Assembly (NCBI GenBank): GCA_001771935.1
Contig: MERD01000085.1
Coordinates: 1-44,078, forward strand
Direction: 5' to 3'
Length of the DNA stretch: 44,078 bases
DNA from: Betaproteobacteria bacterium RIFCSPLOWO2_02_FULL_67_26
GTDB taxonomy: Bacteria > Pseudomonadota > Gammaproteobacteria > Burkholderiales > SG8-41
Numbering within the stretch: the stretch's first letter is position 1; every line of letters begins with the position of its first letter. Below the pieces are notes generated by a model. That model made no database searches. It worked only from the letters and a program-made list of their open reading frames with translations, and had not been told where the DNA came from. A program made the position numbers and the translations under genes. Positions 1 to 9,144 of the stretch are shown here, piece by piece.

Positions 1-84
1 GGATGATCGGGCTGCTGCGGCGGCCTTGCGAGGACTAACCATAAACCAGTTCGGCCGTGGGTAACATACAAGGGATGAGGGATG

Positions 85-117
85 AAAAAGGCGGAAGACG
101 GATTCCCGCCTTCCGCC
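85..117 (-). terminator. Rho-independent terminator of the rubrerythrin gene
   Basis: Read on the minus strand, a GC-rich hairpin with outer arms GGCGGAAG (90-97) and CTTCCGCC (110-117), about 12 pairs with one mismatch and a 4-base loop, is followed by five T residues (85-89). It begins 20 bases after the rubrerythrin stop codon, the right place and orientation for that gene. Confidence 0.85.
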
Positions 118-137
118 CCTGTTCTCTCCCTTTTTGG

Positions 138-557
138 TCAGTCCGCCAAGGCGTCCAGGGCCTTCTGGAAGCGGTTGGCGTGCGAGCGCTCGGCCTTGGC
201 CAGCGTCTCGAACCAGTCGGCGATCTCGCCGAAACCTTCGCCGCGCGCCGCCTTGGCCATGCCCGGGTACATGTCGGTGTACTCGTGCGTCTCGCCGGCG
301 ATCGCGGCCTTGAGGTTGTCGCGCGTCTTGCCGAACGGCAGATCGGTCGCCGGGTCGCCGCAGGTCTCGAGGTACTCGAGATGCCCGTGCGCGTGCCCGG
401 TCTCGCCTTCGGCGGTGGAACGGAACACCGCCGAAACATCGTTCTGACCTTCGACGTCGGCTTTCGCAGCGAAATACAGGTAGCGTCGGTTCGCCATCGA
501 TTCACCGGCAAACGCGGCCTTCAGATTGTCGTGGGTCTTGGATCCCTTAAGTTGCAT
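138..557 (-). CDS. Rubrerythrin (ferritin-like di-iron domain only)
   Basis: A 139-residue four-helix-bundle protein of the rubrerythrin family, which uses a di-iron centre to reduce peroxide in the cytoplasm. The expected ligands appear in two half-repeats: Glu19, Glu52 and His55 in the first half, Glu89, Glu92, Glu123 and His126 in the second. The two halves share the pattern NLKAA-AGE, as expected for an internally duplicated bundle. The C-terminal rubredoxin domain of classical rubrerythrins is absent, so the electron donor must be a separate protein. The start is firm: GGAG lies just upstream of the ATG. The gene is monocistronic, with its own terminator downstream and palindromes upstream. 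Family assignment is firm; peroxidase activity is inferred from the family. Confidence 0.92.
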   Translation of the reverse strand: MQLKGSKTHDNLKAAFAGESMANRRYLYFAAKADVEGQNDVSAVFRSTAEGETGHAHGHLEYLETCGDPATDLPFGKTRDNLKAAIAGETHEYTDMYPGMAKAARGEGFGEIADWFETLAKAERSHANRFQKALDALAD

Positions 558-567
558 AAACTCTCCT

Positions 568-585
568 CTTAATCAATGAATTAAG
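568..585 (-). promoter_or_regulatory. Inverted repeat in the rubrerythrin 5' untranslated region
   Basis: Perfect 6-base arms CTTAAT/ATTAAG separated by 6 bases lie immediately upstream of the Shine-Dalgarno sequence of the rubrerythrin gene. It could be an operator or a small mRNA hairpin. No known regulator is assigned. Confidence 0.35.
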
Positions 586-637
586 CGCCAACAACGGTAT
601 CAGGAAGACGTTACCAATGTGGGCTTACCGGACAAGA

Positions 638-654
638 ATTAGACTAAGTCTAAT
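638..654 (-). promoter_or_regulatory. 17-base perfect palindrome upstream of rubrerythrin, likely operator
   Basis: ATTAGACT-A-AGTCTAAT is a perfect inverted repeat in an AT-rich island within GC-rich DNA, about 80 bases upstream of the rubrerythrin ATG and 50 bases downstream of the CBS-protein gene. It has the size of a dimeric repressor or activator site. Redox regulators of the Rrf2, PerR/Fur or OxyR type are plausible for a rubrerythrin, but the bases do not clearly match a consensus I can vouch for. Confidence 0.45.
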
Positions 655-705
655 ATGTGAACCAAGTATAGACAGCCGGTTTGGCGCTGTCAATAGCGCG
701 CTGGG

Positions 706-1302
706 CTAGCGCGCCAGCATCGACTCGATTTCCGAGAACGTGCGGGCCACTTCGCTGGTCAGGATCGCCACGCCGAGCTGGCGCGCGATCTGCGTCGCGG
801 AAAAAAGCCCGCGCACCGTCTGCCGTCCCATGCCATCGTGGTCCACCACCACGGCGTGCTGGCGCCCTGCTTTCTGGAGCGTCGCCACGACGTGCCCGAC
901 CTTTGCCGCGCGCACGTCGGTCATCGCCAGCACTTCGAGGCGCTCTTGCGGCGTCATGATGTCGCGCACCATGACCTCCTCGCGCCGCAGGCCGCGCTCG
1001 GAGGCGGCCAGAACCGGCTTCTCGCCGAGGATGTCGGTCGCCGTGATCAGCCCCAGCACTTTGCGATCCTGGTCGACGACGAGCAGCAGCCGCACCCCGC
1101 GCTGCATCATGCGCCGGTGCGCCTCGTCCACGGTGTCGCCCGGCAGGATGATGACCGCGGTCACGCGGGTCAGATCGGTCATGACGTTGACCGCCGGATC
1201 GTCGAGCGCGGCCTTCTCGGGCACGACCTGGCTCGGCTGCGCGTAGCCGACGCCCGGCTGCAGCAGCGCGGCGGACATCGGGGAATAATCCCGCAGCGCC
1301 AT
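706..1302 (-). CDS. Tandem CBS-domain protein
   Basis: A 198-residue soluble protein made of two CBS domains, roughly residues 37-97 (with VMTDL and the strand LLLVVDQDRKVLGLIT) and 112-190 (with DIMTP and AVVVDHDGMG). Paired CBS domains form a Bateman module that usually binds adenine nucleotides and acts as an energy or redox sensor; no catalytic domain is attached. The N-terminal 35 residues are unrelated and may be disordered. The ATG shares one base with the TGA of rppH (TGATG), so the two genes are probably translationally coupled and co-transcribed. The partner it controls is unknown. Confidence 0.85.
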   Translation of the reverse strand: MALRDYSPMSAALLQPGVGYAQPSQVVPEKAALDDPAVNVMTDLTRVTAVIILPGDTVDEAHRRMMQRGVRLLLVVDQDRKVLGLITATDILGEKPVLAASERGLRREEVMVRDIMTPQERLEVLAMTDVRAAKVGHVVATLQKAGRQHAVVVDHDGMGRQTVRGLFSATQIARQLGVAILTSEVARTFSEIESMLAR

Positions 1303-1832
1303 CAGCCCCGCCCCAACGCGCTCGTTGGCTCATGCGGCCGGCGCGGCTTGCGCTCGGACCGCCGCCCGAGATAGTGCGCGAGCTCTTCGAGCGCCTTCTG
1401 GTAGACCTCGCGCTTGAACTCGATCACCGATTCCAGCGACACCCAGTACTCGTTCCAGCGCCAGGCGTCGAACTCGGGCTTGGCCGACGTGCGCAACCGC
1501 ACGTCAGTATCGCGGCCGATGAGCCGCAGCAGGTACCAGATCTGCTTCTGGCCGCGGTAGTTCCCGCGCCACTCCCGCCGCAGCCACCGGTCCGGCACTT
1601 CGTAGCGCAGCCACTCGCGCGTGCGCCCGAGGACCTGCACGTGGTGCGGCTCGAGCCCGACCTCCTCCTTAAGCTCGCGGTACATCGCTACCTCCGGGGT
1701 TTCGCCCTGCTTGATGCCGCCCTGCGGAAACTGCCAGGCATGCTGCCGGACGCGCTTGCCCCAGAAAACCTCGTTTTTACAGTTACATAGCACGATGCCG
1801 ACGTTCGGCCGGTAGCCATCACGATCGATCAT
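1302..1832 (-). CDS. rppH: RNA pyrophosphohydrolase RppH
   Basis: A 176-residue Nudix hydrolase that removes pyrophosphate from the 5' end of primary transcripts and so triggers mRNA decay. The Nudix box GX5EX7REUXEEXGU is intact around residues 38-60 (GG-KQGET then RELKEEVGL). The N terminus [15 protein letters not shown] is the family's, which fixes the start at 1832 rather than at an upstream in-frame ATG at 1892. The C terminus is basic and probably binds RNA. A rppH gene close to proS is a common betaproteobacterial arrangement. The stop codon overlaps the start of the CBS gene. Confidence 0.95.
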   Translation of the reverse strand: MIDRDGYRPNVGIVLCNCKNEVFWGKRVRQHAWQFPQGGIKQGETPEVAMYRELKEEVGLEPHHVQVLGRTREWLRYEVPDRWLRREWRGNYRGQKQIWYLLRLIGRDTDVRLRTSAKPEFDAWRWNEYWVSLESVIEFKREVYQKALEELAHYLGRRSERKPRRPHEPTSALGRG

Positions 1833-1907
1833 GCGAATTCCCCGCCGAATCTTGCAGTGGCCACGATTCTTCCACAACTTGGATGCAAACAAAAGCCTCG
1901 GGACCCA

Positions 1908-2717
1908 TCACGATCCGGCGGTCACGCCATGCGAGGTATAGAGCCGCTCTCCGTCGCAGGGATTCATCTTGCGCAACCCGCGCACGAATCGCCCGAATTC
2001 AAGCCCGTAGCGCGCCTCGAGCTCGCGGGCCCTTGCGTCCAGGTCGTCCCAGCGGGGATGGCCCGGCGGATCGCGGAACGCGAACACGATGACGTTGCCC
2101 GGCTTCTCCGCCGGCAGGCAGAGCGTGCCCGCGGGAAACGCCGCCTCGATGCGCTCGACCGTGTCGTTGAACTTGCGGTCGGATCCCCACAGGTTCACCA
2201 CCAGCACGCCGCGCGCGTCGAGCCGGCGCCGGCAGGCGTCGTAGAATTCGCGCGACGAGAGGGCTTCGACCTGGGCGCTGCCGTCGTAGCCGTCCACCAC
2301 GATCGCGTCGTAGCCCGGGCCCGGCTGCGCGACGAACGCCGCGCCGTCGCACACGCGGATCATGAAGCGTCCGTCACCCGCCGGCACCTGGAACCAGCGC
2401 TGCGCGACGGCCACCACGTCCGGGCTGATCTCCAGCACCTCGGAGGCCGTTCCCGGCAGGCGGTGGTAGATGAACTTGGCGAGCGAGCCGCCGCCCAGGC
2501 CGACCAGCAGCACGCGGCGCGGCGCGGGACCGAACAGCAGGAAGCCCATCATGCTGCGGGTGTAGGCGAGCTCGAGGTCGTTGGGGCGCGCGAGCCGCAT
2601 CGAGCTCTGGATGGTCTCGCTCTCGATGTGGAGCGAGCGCACGCCGGACTTCTCCGTGACGTAGACCGAGCCGGTCTTCGCCAGCGGCCGGCGGCGCCAG
2701 TTGAAGAGGAAATTCAT
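1908..2717 (-). CDS. Spermidine-synthase-like methyltransferase-fold protein
   Basis: A 269-residue protein of the polyamine aminopropyltransferase (SpeE-like) family. Visible motifs are the nucleotide-binding strand VLLVGLGGGSLAKF at about residues 69-82, the acidic strand end VLEISPDVVAVA, and YDAIVVDGYDG followed by the FYDACRRRL helix, matching the catalytic face of spermidine synthases. It lacks the N-terminal beta-hairpin domain length of true SpeE (about 285-310 residues), so the real substrate is uncertain. The start is set by the MNFLFNWRRR N terminus at 2717; the frame stays open far upstream across proS, which is only an antisense shadow. It is divergent from proS, 57 bases away. 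Confidence 0.75.
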   Translation of the reverse strand: MNFLFNWRRRPLAKTGSVYVTEKSGVRSLHIESETIQSSMRLARPNDLELAYTRSMMGFLLFGPAPRRVLLVGLGGGSLAKFIYHRLPGTASEVLEISPDVVAVAQRWFQVPAGDGRFMIRVCDGAAFVAQPGPGYDAIVVDGYDGSAQVEALSSREFYDACRRRLDARGVLVVNLWGSDRKFNDTVERIEAAFPAGTLCLPAEKPGNVIVFAFRDPPGHPRWDDLDARARELEARYGLEFGRFVRGLRKMNPCDGERLYTSHGVTAGS

Positions 2718-2774
2718 GCCGCTGCGAGGCGTTGACGGGTTGGTAGAATACCGCTTTCCCGGACTCCGATCACC

Positions 2775-4487
2775 ATGCGCGTCACGCAGTTCCTGCTCTC
2801 CACCCTCAAGGAAACCCCGTCCGAAGCCGAGGTGGCGAGCCACCGGCTGATGCTGCGCGCGGGGCTGATCCGCCAGCTTGCGCGCGGGATATATACCTGG
2901 ATGCCGCTCGGCCTGCGCGTGCTGCGCAAGGTGGAGGCGATCGTGCGCGAGGAGATGAACGCCGCGGGCGCCATCGAGCTCTCGATGCCCGCGGTGCAGC
3001 CCGCCGAGCTGTGGCAGGAATCCGGGCGCTGGGGCAAGTACGGGCCGGAGCTGCTGCGCATCAAGGACCGCCACCAGCGCGATTTCTGCTTCGGGCCGAC
3101 GCACGAGGAGGTGGTGAGCGATGTGGCGCGCCAGGAAGTGAAGAGCTACCGGCAGCTGCCGCTCAACCTCTACCAGATCCAGACCAAGTTCCGCGACGAG
3201 ATCCGGCCGCGCTTCGGCGTGATGCGGGCCCGCGAGTTCGTGATGAAGGACGCCTACTCCTTTCACGCCGACGTGGCGAGCCTGGAGCAGACGTACCGCG
3301 GCATGTACGACTGCTATACGCGCATCTTCACGCGGCTCGGGCTGAATTTCCGCGCGGTCGCCGCCGACACCGGCGCGATCGGCGGCACGGGATCGCACGA
3401 GTTCCACGTGCTGGCGGATTCCGGCGAGGACGCGATCGCCTACTGCCCGGCCTCCGACTTCGCCGCCAACGTCGAGCTCGCGGAAGCCGTGGCGCCCCCG
3501 GGACCGCGGCCCGCCGCGAAGGAAGCGCTCCGGAAGACGCACACGCCGGGGGTGAAGACCATCGCCGACCTGTGCGCGTTCCTGAACATCCCGCCCGAGC
3601 GCACGGTGAAGGCCGTGGTGGTGGACGGCGAGGACGGCAAGCCCGCGCTCCTGATGGTGCGCGGCGATCACGAGCTGAATCTCGTCAAGGCCGGCAAGCT
3701 CGCGCAGGTGAAGACACCGGTCGCGTTTTCCCCGGCGGCGGCGATCCGCGCGCTGTTCGGAGCGGACCCCGGGTCCCTGGGGCCGGTCGGGTTCAAGGGC
3801 ACCGTCATCGCCGACCGGACCGTCGCCGCGATGGCCGATTTCGTCGTCGGCGCCAACGAGAACGACCATCACTACGCCGGCGCCAGCAGCGGGCGCGATT
3901 TCCCGGAGCCGGTCGTGGCGGACCTGCGCAACGTGGTGGCGGGGGACGCGAGTCCCGACGGCCGTGGCCGGCTCGAAATTCTCCGCGGCATCGAGGTCGG
4001 GCACATCTTCCAGCTGCGGACCCAGTACTCGAAGGCGATGAACCTCTCGTTTCTCGACGAGGGCGGCCAGTCCAGGGTCATGGAAATGGGCTGCTACGGC
4101 ATCGGGGTTTCCCGTATCGTCGCCGCCGCGATCGAGCAGAACCACGATGCGCGCGGCATCATCTTCCCGCCCGCGATGGCGCCGTTCGAGCTGGCCCTGG
4201 TTCCGATCGGGGCCGGCAAGAGCGCGCAGGTGCGCGAGACCGCCGGGCAGCTCTACCGCGATCTCGTGGCGGCGGGCGTCGACGTGCTGCTCGACGACCG
4301 CAACGAGCGCCCGGGCGTCATGTTCGCCGACATGGAGCTGATCGGCATACCGCACCGCGTCGTCGTGGGCGAACGCGGCCTCAAGAACGCCCAGGTCGAA
4401 TACCAGGGGCGGCGTGACGCCCAGGCCCGTCCCCTGGCCTTGCATGACGCCGTAAAATCATTAAAATCAATGGTGTGCGGAGGATAG
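2775..4487 (+). CDS. proS: Prolyl-tRNA synthetase (bacterial type with editing domain)
   Basis: A 570-residue class II aminoacyl-tRNA synthetase that charges tRNA-Pro. Class II motif 2 is seen in [21 protein letters not shown] (residues near 140-160), motif 3 in [18 protein letters not shown] (near 437-455). Between them lies the long INS editing domain (about 225-405) that removes mischarged alanine, and the C-terminal anticodon-binding domain follows (about 470-570). The length equals that of bacterial ProS. The ATG at 2775 begins [15 protein letters not shown], a family N terminus. The last 13 bases overlap the next gene. Confidence 0.97.
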   Translation: MRVTQFLLSTLKETPSEAEVASHRLMLRAGLIRQLARGIYTWMPLGLRVLRKVEAIVREEMNAAGAIELSMPAVQPAELWQESGRWGKYGPELLRIKDRHQRDFCFGPTHEEVVSDVARQEVKSYRQLPLNLYQIQTKFRDEIRPRFGVMRAREFVMKDAYSFHADVASLEQTYRGMYDCYTRIFTRLGLNFRAVAADTGAIGGTGSHEFHVLADSGEDAIAYCPASDFAANVELAEAVAPPGPRPAAKEALRKTHTPGVKTIADLCAFLNIPPERTVKAVVVDGEDGKPALLMVRGDHELNLVKAGKLAQVKTPVAFSPAAAIRALFGADPGSLGPVGFKGTVIADRTVAAMADFVVGANENDHHYAGASSGRDFPEPVVADLRNVVAGDASPDGRGRLEILRGIEVGHIFQLRTQYSKAMNLSFLDEGGQSRVMEMGCYGIGVSRIVAAAIEQNHDARGIIFPPAMAPFELALVPIGAGKSAQVRETAGQLYRDLVAAGVDVLLDDRNERPGVMFADMELIGIPHRVVVGERGLKNAQVEYQGRRDAQARPLALHDAVKSLKSMVCGG

Positions 4488-5113
4488 CCCGGGTCATACT
4501 CAGTTTGGGGTGGGCACTCGCAGCGCCGGCGCCGCAGGGGGCATACGCCGGCGCGCAGGCCTACGAACCGTTGGCGGCCAGCGTGCAGGCCGCGCTGCAG
4601 AAGTCCGTTTCCGACCGCGCCACGCCGTTCCTGGCGTTCAGCACCGAGGTCGAAGCGCGCCGCTGGCTCACCGCCATGTCGCGGCGCCTCGCCTCCCGCA
4701 TCCCTGACCGCCGGCAGCGCGAGGAATTCCTGGTCACGGTGCACTACGAGGCAAAGCGCGCCGGCCTCGATCCGCAGCTGGTGCTGGGGCTGATCCAGGT
4801 GGAGAGCAATTTCCGCAAGTACGCCGTATCGCGCGCCGGCGCCCGCGGGTTCATGCAGGTCATGCCGTTCTGGGTGAAGCTGATCGGCGACCGGGAGCAA
4901 AACCTCTTCCACCTGCGCATCAACCTGCGCTACGGCTGCGTGATCCTGCGCCACTACCTCGACATCGAGCGCGGGGACCTTTACCGCGCGCTCGGGCGCT
5001 ACAACGGCAGCCTCGGCAAGCCCGAGTACCCGACGATGGTGGTGCGCGCCTGGCAGCGCAACTGGCATTACACCACGCGCACCGCGACCGACACGCGCGA
5101 GCGCGCGTCCTGA
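4475..5113 (+). CDS. Lytic transglycosylase, SLT family, exported
   Basis: A 212-residue protein with an N-terminal signal sequence (about residues 1-27, MRRI then a hydrophobic stretch ending near AYAGA) and a Slt/MltC-type goose-lysozyme domain in the second half. The catalytic glutamate is in [17 protein letters not shown], followed by GFMQVMPFW and the YNGS motif near residue 190. It should cleave murein glycan strands in the periplasm with formation of 1,6-anhydromuramic ends. The start is GTG at 4475, inside the end of proS (13-base overlap), which suggests coupled translation. There is no lipobox, so it is probably soluble in the periplasm. Confidence 0.88.
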   Translation: MRRIARVILSLGWALAAPAPQGAYAGAQAYEPLAASVQAALQKSVSDRATPFLAFSTEVEARRWLTAMSRRLASRIPDRRQREEFLVTVHYEAKRAGLDPQLVLGLIQVESNFRKYAVSRAGARGFMQVMPFWVKLIGDREQNLFHLRINLRYGCVILRHYLDIERGDLYRALGRYNGSLGKPEYPTMVVRAWQRNWHYTTRTATDTRERAS

Positions 5114-5128
5114 GCGACCGCTGCCGCC

Positions 5129-6394
5129 TTAGCCCCGGGTCGCCTGGATGCGGACGGGCACGGGGGCCGCTGCTTCCGGCGCCGCTGCCCTGCGAAACAG
5201 GTCCTCCAGGGAATAGCGCAGGTTGCTTTCGATGGCGCCGGCGACCTCGAGCCCGAGGCGGTCCAGCTCCGGCCCCGGGCCCCGCGCCGGGAGCGTCGCG
5301 TCGGCGCGAAAGACGAACAGACGATAGGCGTCGGCGACGGTGATTTCCGCGGGATCCTTGATGAGCGCCCAGCCGTGCGCGACCTTGCCCACCCATTGCA
5401 CGGCGCTCATTTCGTCCAGGATCGCCTCGATCCGGTCCATGGTGAGCCTGACCGCCGCATGCAGGCGGGACACGGTGACGATATCGCCTGCGCGGTGCGC
5501 TTCCCACAGCGCCCGCAGGATCCGCAGTGCGTCGAGGAATTGCGCGCCAGGAACGCGGTCGGACTGAAAGGCCCGCTCGCGCCATTCCGGCAACACCGCC
5601 GCCATTACCGCTCCCAGCAGCACCACCAGCCACGAGAGATAGATCCACAACAGGAAAACGGGGACGCTGGCAAACGCACCGTACACCAGCTTGTAGGTCG
5701 GAAAATGCGTCACGTAGATCGCAAACCCCTGCTTCATGCCCTCGAACGCGAACGCCGCGAGGAACCCGCCCGTGAGCGCGTCGCGCACCAGCACGCGGCG
5801 GTTCGGAAGAGTGGCGTAGAGCAGGGCGAAAGCGCACCCGGTGAGCAGCACCGGGGCGGTCTTGATCACGGCGACCGCCGCATACGGGATGTCCTTCACC
5901 AGCCCCAGCGACAGGCTCACCAGCCAGGACGTGAGCGAAAGGCTCGCGCCGATCAGCAGCGGTCCCACGGTGAGCAGCGCCCAGTAGATGAAGATTCGCT
6001 GCACGGTGGTGCGCCGGCGCGGCACGCGCCAGATCTGGTTGAAGGAGCGGTCTATCGTCTGCAGCACGATCATCGCCGTGACGAACAGGAACACGATGCC
6101 GACCGCCGTGAGCTTCGCCGCGTTGTCGGCGAACTGCTCGGCGTAGGCGGCGATGGATTCGGCCGACTCCGGCAGCATGTTCGAAACGAGAAACTGCTGG
6201 ATGTGCAGCATGAACTCGCGGAACACCGGGAACGCCGAGATCAGCGTCAGCCCGACGGTGATGATCGGCACGATCGCGAGCAACGCGGTGAACGTCAGGC
6301 TGGAAGCGATTTGCAGGCACCGCTGCTCGTCGAAGCGCCGCCACGCCATGCGCGCGAGGTCGACGAGCGGCGGGGTCTTCCTGAGCTTGAACAT
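5129..6394 (-). CDS. YihY/BrkB-family inner membrane protein
   Basis: A 421-residue protein with six predicted membrane spans in residues 30-255 and a cytoplasmic C-terminal domain of about 160 residues. The N terminus (WRRFDEQRCLQIASSLTFTALLAIVP) and the NQIWRVPRRR and FLLWIYLSWLVVLLGA segments are typical of the YihY family, once misnamed RNase BN. The function of the family is not settled; transport has been proposed. The C-terminal domain is longer than in E. coli YihY (290 residues) but common in betaproteobacteria. It is divergent from wrbA and shares an AT-rich promoter region with it. Confidence 0.85.
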   Translation of the reverse strand: MFKLRKTPPLVDLARMAWRRFDEQRCLQIASSLTFTALLAIVPIITVGLTLISAFPVFREFMLHIQQFLVSNMLPESAESIAAYAEQFADNAAKLTAVGIVFLFVTAMIVLQTIDRSFNQIWRVPRRRTTVQRIFIYWALLTVGPLLIGASLSLTSWLVSLSLGLVKDIPYAAVAVIKTAPVLLTGCAFALLYATLPNRRVLVRDALTGGFLAAFAFEGMKQGFAIYVTHFPTYKLVYGAFASVPVFLLWIYLSWLVVLLGAVMAAVLPEWRERAFQSDRVPGAQFLDALRILRALWEAHRAGDIVTVSRLHAAVRLTMDRIEAILDEMSAVQWVGKVAHGWALIKDPAEITVADAYRLFVFRADATLPARGPGPELDRLGLEVAGAIESNLRYSLEDLFRRAAAPEAAAPVPVRIQATRG

Positions 6395-6423
6395 CAGCCG
6401 TCCCCGGAAACGGTCAGGATTTA

Positions 6424-7064
<641 letters not shown>

Positions 7065-7178
7065 GCCCCGGCGAGCCGGCGCGCCGGGGGCCGGCGCGAT
7101 CGGTGACGTTTCCTGTCGCCGCCCGGCGACAGGGCCGCGTGCACAAGTTCATGGACAGGCGGCGACCGTTGTACAACA

Positions 7179-7391
7179 ATGGTTACGCGCAAACAGCGCA
7201 AGTCACGACCGGGGGTCGACTTCAATACTCGCTTGTTCATCGCGTTGTCACTGCTCGCGCTCACCGCCGCGGGCTGCTCCGGCAACGAGCCGCGCCCGCC
7301 GGCCCGTGCGGGCAGCCCATACGTCGAGGAAATCAAGGGCCCGGCGCCGCGCGACCCGCTGCTGTTCGGTCCCAACTGCTTCGTGCGCTGA
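7179..7391 (+). CDS. Small predicted lipoprotein, function unknown
   Basis: A 70-residue protein with a basic N terminus, a hydrophobic segment (about residues 20-32) and a lipobox LTAAGC, so it should be processed by signal peptidase II at the cysteine near residue 33. The mature part is about 38 residues, proline-rich, and ends in PNCFVR with one further cysteine. No family recognised. The ATG lies directly after a perfect GTTGTACAAC palindrome (7168-7177) and has no clear Shine-Dalgarno sequence. It ends 6 bases from the convergent leuA stop. The lipobox is the main support that it is a real gene. Confidence 0.6.
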   Translation: MVTRKQRKSRPGVDFNTRLFIALSLLALTAAGCSGNEPRPPARAGSPYVEEIKGPAPRDPLLFGPNCFVR

Positions 7392-7397
7392 CGCCGA

Positions 7398-8939
7398 TCA
7401 GACCTGCGGGTTGATCCGCTCCAGCTTCGAGCGCAGCTTGTTCAGCGCGTTGAGGTAGGCCTTGGCCGAAGCGACGACGATATCGGTGTCGGCGCCCTGG
7501 CCATTGACGATGCGCCCGCCCTTCGCGAGCCGCACCGTCACCTCGCCCTGCGCGTCGGTGCCGGTGGTGATGTTGTTGACCGAGTAGAGCAGCAGCTCCG
7601 CCCCGCTCTTCACCACCGCCTCGATCGCCTTGAAGGAGGCATCCACCGGGCCGCTGCCCCGCGCCTCGGACCTGCGCTCCCTGCCGTTCTCGGCCACGAC
7701 GATCCGGGCGTACGGCGGCTCGCCGGTCTCGGAATGCGCGGTGAGCGAGACCAGGTGATAGTGCTCGCTCTCGATGTGGTCGCTCGCCTCCTCGCTGATC
7801 AGCGCCTGCAGGTCCTCGTCGAAGATCTCGTGCTTCTTGTCGGCGAGGTCCTTGAAGCGCTTGAACGCCGCGTTGAGCGCCTCTTCCGATTCGATCTCGA
7901 TGCCGAGCTCGGAGAGCCGCGCCTTGAAGGCGTTGCGGCCGCTGTGCTTGCCGAGCACCAGCTTGTTGGCGATCCAGCCCACGTCCTGCGCGCGCATGAT
8001 CTCGTAGGTATCGCGGCTCTTCAGCACGCCGTCCTGGTGGATGCCGGCCTCGTGCGCGAAGGCGTTGGCGCCCACGATCGCCTTGTTGGGCTGCACCGGG
8101 AAGCCGGTGATGCCCGAGACCAGCCGGCTCGCCGCCACGATCTGCGTGGCATCGATGCCGGTGTCGCAAGGAAAGATGTCCTGGCGCGTGCGCACCGCCA
8201 TGACGATCTCCTCCAGCGCGGCATTGCCGGCGCGCTCGCCGAGGCCGTTGACCGTGCACTCGACCTGGCGCGCCCCGGCGAGCACCGCCGCGAGCGAATT
8301 GGCGACCGCCAGCCCGAGGTCGTTGTGGCAGTGCACCGACCATACCACCTTGTCGGAGTTGGGTATGCGTTCCCGCAGCTGCCCGATCAGCCGGCCGAAG
8401 TGCTCGGGGAAGGTGTAGCCGACGGTGTCCGGGATGTTGATCGTGGTGGCGCCCGCCTGGATCACCCGCTCCAGGATGCGGCACAGGAAATCGATGTCCG
8501 AGCGGCCCGCGTCCTCCGGGGAGAATTCGACGTTGTCGGTGTACTCGCGCGCCCACTTGACCGCGCGCACCGCCTGCTCGATCACCTGCGAGGGCTCCAT
8601 TCTCAGCTTCTTCTCCATGTGGATGGACGAGGTCGCGATGAACGTGTGCAGGCGCGGGCGCTTCGCGGGCTTCACCGCATCGCCGCAGCGGCGGATATCG
8701 TTCTCGTTGGCGCGGGCGAGCCCGCATACCGTGCTGTCCTTGACGATGGACGCGACGGCGCGCACCGCGTCGAAGTCGCCGTCGCTCGCCGCCGGGAACC
8801 CGGCCTCGATCACGTCGACGCGCATGCGCTCGAGCTGGCGCGCGATGCGCAGTTTCTCTTCCTTCGTCATGGACGCACCCGGGCTCTGCTCGCCGTCGCG
8901 CATCGTGGTGTCGAAAATGATCAATTTATCCTTGGCCAT
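7398..8939 (-). CDS. leuA: 2-isopropylmalate synthase LeuA
   Basis: A 513-residue enzyme that condenses acetyl-CoA with 2-oxoisovalerate, the first committed step of leucine synthesis. The N-terminal TIM barrel carries [14 protein letters not shown] (residue 9 onward) and the metal-binding HCHND motif; the C-terminal quarter (about 390-513) is the leucine-binding regulatory domain. It is the long LeuA form. The start at 8939 (MAKDKL) is chosen over an in-frame ATG four codons upstream because GGAGG lies 7 bases before it. It is the last gene of the ilvBHC-psd-pssA-leuA array but has its own promoter and a leucine-rich leader peptide with an attenuator-like hairpin. Confidence 0.97.
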   Translation of the reverse strand: MAKDKLIIFDTTMRDGEQSPGASMTKEEKLRIARQLERMRVDVIEAGFPAASDGDFDAVRAVASIVKDSTVCGLARANENDIRRCGDAVKPAKRPRLHTFIATSSIHMEKKLRMEPSQVIEQAVRAVKWAREYTDNVEFSPEDAGRSDIDFLCRILERVIQAGATTINIPDTVGYTFPEHFGRLIGQLRERIPNSDKVVWSVHCHNDLGLAVANSLAAVLAGARQVECTVNGLGERAGNAALEEIVMAVRTRQDIFPCDTGIDATQIVAASRLVSGITGFPVQPNKAIVGANAFAHEAGIHQDGVLKSRDTYEIMRAQDVGWIANKLVLGKHSGRNAFKARLSELGIEIESEEALNAAFKRFKDLADKKHEIFDEDLQALISEEASDHIESEHYHLVSLTAHSETGEPPYARIVVAENGRERRSEARGSGPVDASFKAIEAVVKSGAELLLYSVNNITTGTDAQGEVTVRLAKGGRIVNGQGADTDIVVASAKAYLNALNKLRSKLERINPQV

Positions 8940-8964
8940 GGGTGCCTCCACGTCAATAAACCTT

Positions 8965-8989
8965 CCCGCCGCGGGATTCGCCGCGCGGG
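8965..8989 (-). terminator. Attenuator-like hairpin in front of leuA
   Basis: Arms CCCGCCGCGG (8965-8974) and CCGCGCGGG (8981-8989) form a 9-pair stem with one bulge and a 6-base loop. Read on the minus strand it is followed by AAGGTTTATT, a weak U tract. It lies between the stop of a leucine-rich leader peptide and the leuA Shine-Dalgarno sequence. A CGCGC stretch just after the leader stop could pair with one arm and prevent the hairpin. Confidence 0.5.
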
Positions 8990-9027
8990 ACCAGACAACA
9001 GATTGTGGGGGAAAGTGTTTGCGCGCC

Positions 9028-9105
9028 TTAGGGGCGCAGCAGCAGGTCCGCCAGCAGGAGGCGGGCGGGAAAGGCAGGCGTGTCGGCGTGCGTCATGCAA
9101 TACAT
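9028..9105 (-). CDS. leuL: Leucine leader peptide (leuA attenuation), 25 residues
   Basis: A 25-codon frame on the minus strand, [18 protein letters not shown] followed by ADLLLRP and TAA. Six of eight consecutive codons are leucine (CTC CTG CTG, two codons, CTG CTG CTG), right before the stop. It lies between pssA and leuA, starts about 3 bases downstream of the predicted transcription start, and is followed by a small hairpin (GCGCC/GGCGC) across its stop codon and by a terminator-like hairpin before leuA. This is the architecture of amino-acid attenuation: ribosome stalling at leucine codons when charged tRNA-Leu is scarce would favour read-through into leuA. No Shine-Dalgarno is visible; an alternative ATG exists three codons in. 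Confidence 0.65.
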   Translation of the reverse strand: MYCMTHADTPAFPARLLLADLLLRP

Positions 9106-9114
9106 GGTGTTGGA

Positions 9115-9142
9115 ATATAACGGGTTTTTCCGCTCGATGCAA
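9115..9142 (-). promoter_or_regulatory. Promoter of leuL-leuA
   Basis: On the minus strand TTGCAT (9142-9137) and TTATAT (9120-9115) are separated by 16 bases, a good sigma-70 match. The predicted transcription start (about 9108) lies only about 3 bases before the leader-peptide ATG. The promoter directly follows the pssA stop codon. Confidence 0.6.
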
Positions 9143-9144
9143 GC

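Noticed and set aside
3-38. Possible C-terminal tail of a plus-strand gene (MIGLLRRPCED then TAA)
   Set aside because: Only 11 codons in the window with nothing recognisable; cannot be supported as a gene end.
2718-4445. Upstream extension of the spermidine-synthase-like frame across proS
   Set aside because: The extension is antisense to proS; the family-like protein begins at MNFLFNWRRR (2717).
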